A program made the position numbers and the translations under genes. A model generated the notes under the pieces. The model was not told the origin of the DNA and did not search any database. It worked only from the letters and a program-made list of their open reading frames with translations. From CANKBT01 sp038236005 (lineage in GTDB: Bacteria > Actinomycetota > Actinomycetes > Mycobacteriales > SCTD01), in assembly GCA_038236005.1 (NCBI GenBank), contig JBBSTI010000027.1:1-30129 (forward strand): a stretch of DNA of 30,129 nt, in the 5' to 3' direction. Below, one piece after another: positions 29,103 to 30,129 of this stretch. Numbering within the stretch: the stretch's first letter is position 1; the number at the start of each line of letters is the position of its first letter.

Positions 29103-30129
29103 GTGACCAGCCTCGAAGAGCGCAGCCCATCACACCGCAGTGCCAGCCAGCCGGGAGCCTTTCCCGAGACCGAGCCGATCGTCATCATCGGCGCCGGCCC
29201 GGCCGGGCTGACCGCCGCCTACGAGCTGGGCAAGGCCGGTCGCGCCGTGACCGTGCTGGAGTCGAGCAACGCGGTCGGTGGCATCAGCCAGACCGTGGAG
29301 CGGGACGGCTGGCGGTTCGACATCGGCGGGCACCGCTTCTTCACCAAGGTGCCCGAGGTCGAGGCGCTGTGGCACGAGATCCTCCCGGCCGACCAATTCC
29401 TGCTGCGTCCCCGGATGTCACGGATCTTCTACCGCGGCAAGCTGTACGACTACCCGCTCAAGGCCACGAACGCGCTGGGAAACCTCGGCATCCTGGAGGC
29501 CATCCGCTGCGTCCTGTCGTACGCCATGGTCCGGGTTCGTCCGCCCAAGGACCAGAGCAACTTCGAGGGCTGGGTGGCCGCGCGCTTCGGCTGGCGGCTC
29601 TACCGGATCTTCTTCAAGACCTACACCGAGAAGCTCTGGGGCGTCGACGCGACCGAGATCCAGTCCGACTGGGCGGCGCAGCGCATCAAGAACCTGTCGC
29701 TGCTGTCGGCGGTCACCAACGCCCTGCTGCCCAAGCGCAACCAGAAGGACATCACCAGCCTCATCGAGGAGTTCCAGTACCCGATGTACGGCCCCGGGAT
29801 GATGTGGGAGACCTGCCGCGACCTGGTCCGAGAGCAGGGCAGCGAGGTCCGCATGCAGTCCCGCGTCGCCTCGGTCGAGCACGGCCGCACCGGCGTCACC
29901 GCGGTCGTCACCCGGGACGGCGAGCGGCTGCCGGCCGAGCACCTCATCTCCTCCATGCCGATCAACCAGCTGGTCCAGGCGATGGACCCGCCGGCGCCGG
30001 AGCACGTCAGGGCGGCCGCTGACGACCTGCGCCACCGGGACTTCCTGACCGTCGCGCTGGTCGTGCCGGAGGAGTTCAGCTTCCCGGACAACTGGATCTA
30101 CATCCACTCGCCCGAGGTCAAGGTCGGCC
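29103..30129 (+). CDS. NAD(P)/FAD-dependent oxidoreductase (amine-oxidase/UDP-galactopyranose-mutase-like), 3' end missing
   Basis: 342 residues are visible and the frame is open to the end of the window. After a 25-residue polar leader, EPIVIIGAGPAGLTAAYELG is the FAD-binding Rossmann motif, followed by VTVLESSNAVGGISQT and FDIGGHRFFTK. Later stretches (YTEKLWGVDATEI, GPGMMWETCRDLV, LISSMPINQLVQAM) match a subgroup of protoporphyrinogen-oxidase/UGM-like enzymes found beside polyprenyl glycosyltransferases. The reaction is unknown; a role in sugar or polyprenyl chemistry is inferred from context. GTG 29103 has AAGGAG seven bases upstream. Confidence 0.9.
   Translation, partial: MTSLEERSPSHRSASQPGAFPETEPIVIIGAGPAGLTAAYELGKAGRAVTVLESSNAVGGISQTVERDGWRFDIGGHRFFTKVPEVEALWHEILPADQFLLRPRMSRIFYRGKLYDYPLKATNALGNLGILEAIRCVLSYAMVRVRPPKDQSNFEGWVAARFGWRLYRIFFKTYTEKLWGVDATEIQSDWAAQRIKNLSLLSAVTNALLPKRNQKDITSLIEEFQYPMYGPGMMWETCRDLVREQGSEVRMQSRVASVEHGRTGVTAVVTRDGERLPAEHLISSMPINQLVQAMDPPAPEHVRAAADDLRHRDFLTVALVVPEEFSFPDNWIYIHSPEVKVG

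Overview
The window is about 30 kb of very GC-rich DNA with dense, short-spaced genes, many GTG starts and many 4-base GTGA/ATGA overlaps. The gene content points to an actinomycete: a LigC/Prim-PolC repair pair of mycobacterial type, VapBC and MenAT-like toxin-antitoxin genes, an Ltp-type lipoprotein remnant and TANNNT leaderless promoters. The genus cannot be told from the sequence.

Layout. 1-1980 (+): 3' part of a GH3 glycosidase, then a stand-alone LigD-type polymerase (Prim-PolC-like). 2101-5826 (-): MaoC hydratase, TesB thioesterase, a VapBC-like pair whose toxin is broken, and an ABC-F ATPase. 5881-6377 (+): two small coupled proteins. 6411-7460 (-): ATP-dependent ligase LigC. 7461-9367: an accessory, decaying stretch with an intact DoxX-like gene, a collapsed second DoxX copy, wreckage of a MenA/MenT (AbiEii) toxin-antitoxin pair split by a 107-bp MITE-like element, a frameshifted Ltp lipoprotein remnant, and a second MITE-like element of 110 bp. 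9368-10782 (-): cytidine-deaminase-like protein and an APH-type phosphotransferase. 10828-12851 (+): potassium channel with RCK domain, and ZapE. 12839-13464 (-): intact VapBC. 13545-15539 (+): a divergent NAD-dependent DNA ligase. 15553-19213 (-): CPBP protease, SDR, M18 aminopeptidase and DedA protein.

The right third is about sugars and the envelope. It holds a nucleotide-sugar epimerase and a GT2 (+); a tightly coupled leftward run of TIGR04282-type glycosyltransferase, SAM methyltransferase, membrane sulfite-oxidase-like molybdoenzyme and small membrane protein; two tandem paralogous lipoproteins separated by a very strong hairpin; two convergent GT-C glycosyltransferases; and a truncated FAD-dependent amine-oxidase/UDP-galactopyranose-mutase-like enzyme. 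The epimerase, GT2 and four-gene run look like one uncharacterised surface-glycan or glycosylated-metabolite pathway. This is inference.

Two themes recur. First, genes that head a transcript often carry a -10-like hexamer (TANNNT or close) ending 5 to 7 bases before the start codon with no ribosome binding site, which indicates leaderless transcription. Second, mobile and addictive elements are being eroded: one VapC has lost its first catalytic Asp, and a MenAT-like pair has lost its catalytic core and taken an insertion. I see no CRISPR array, tRNA or rRNA, and no complete transposase gene.
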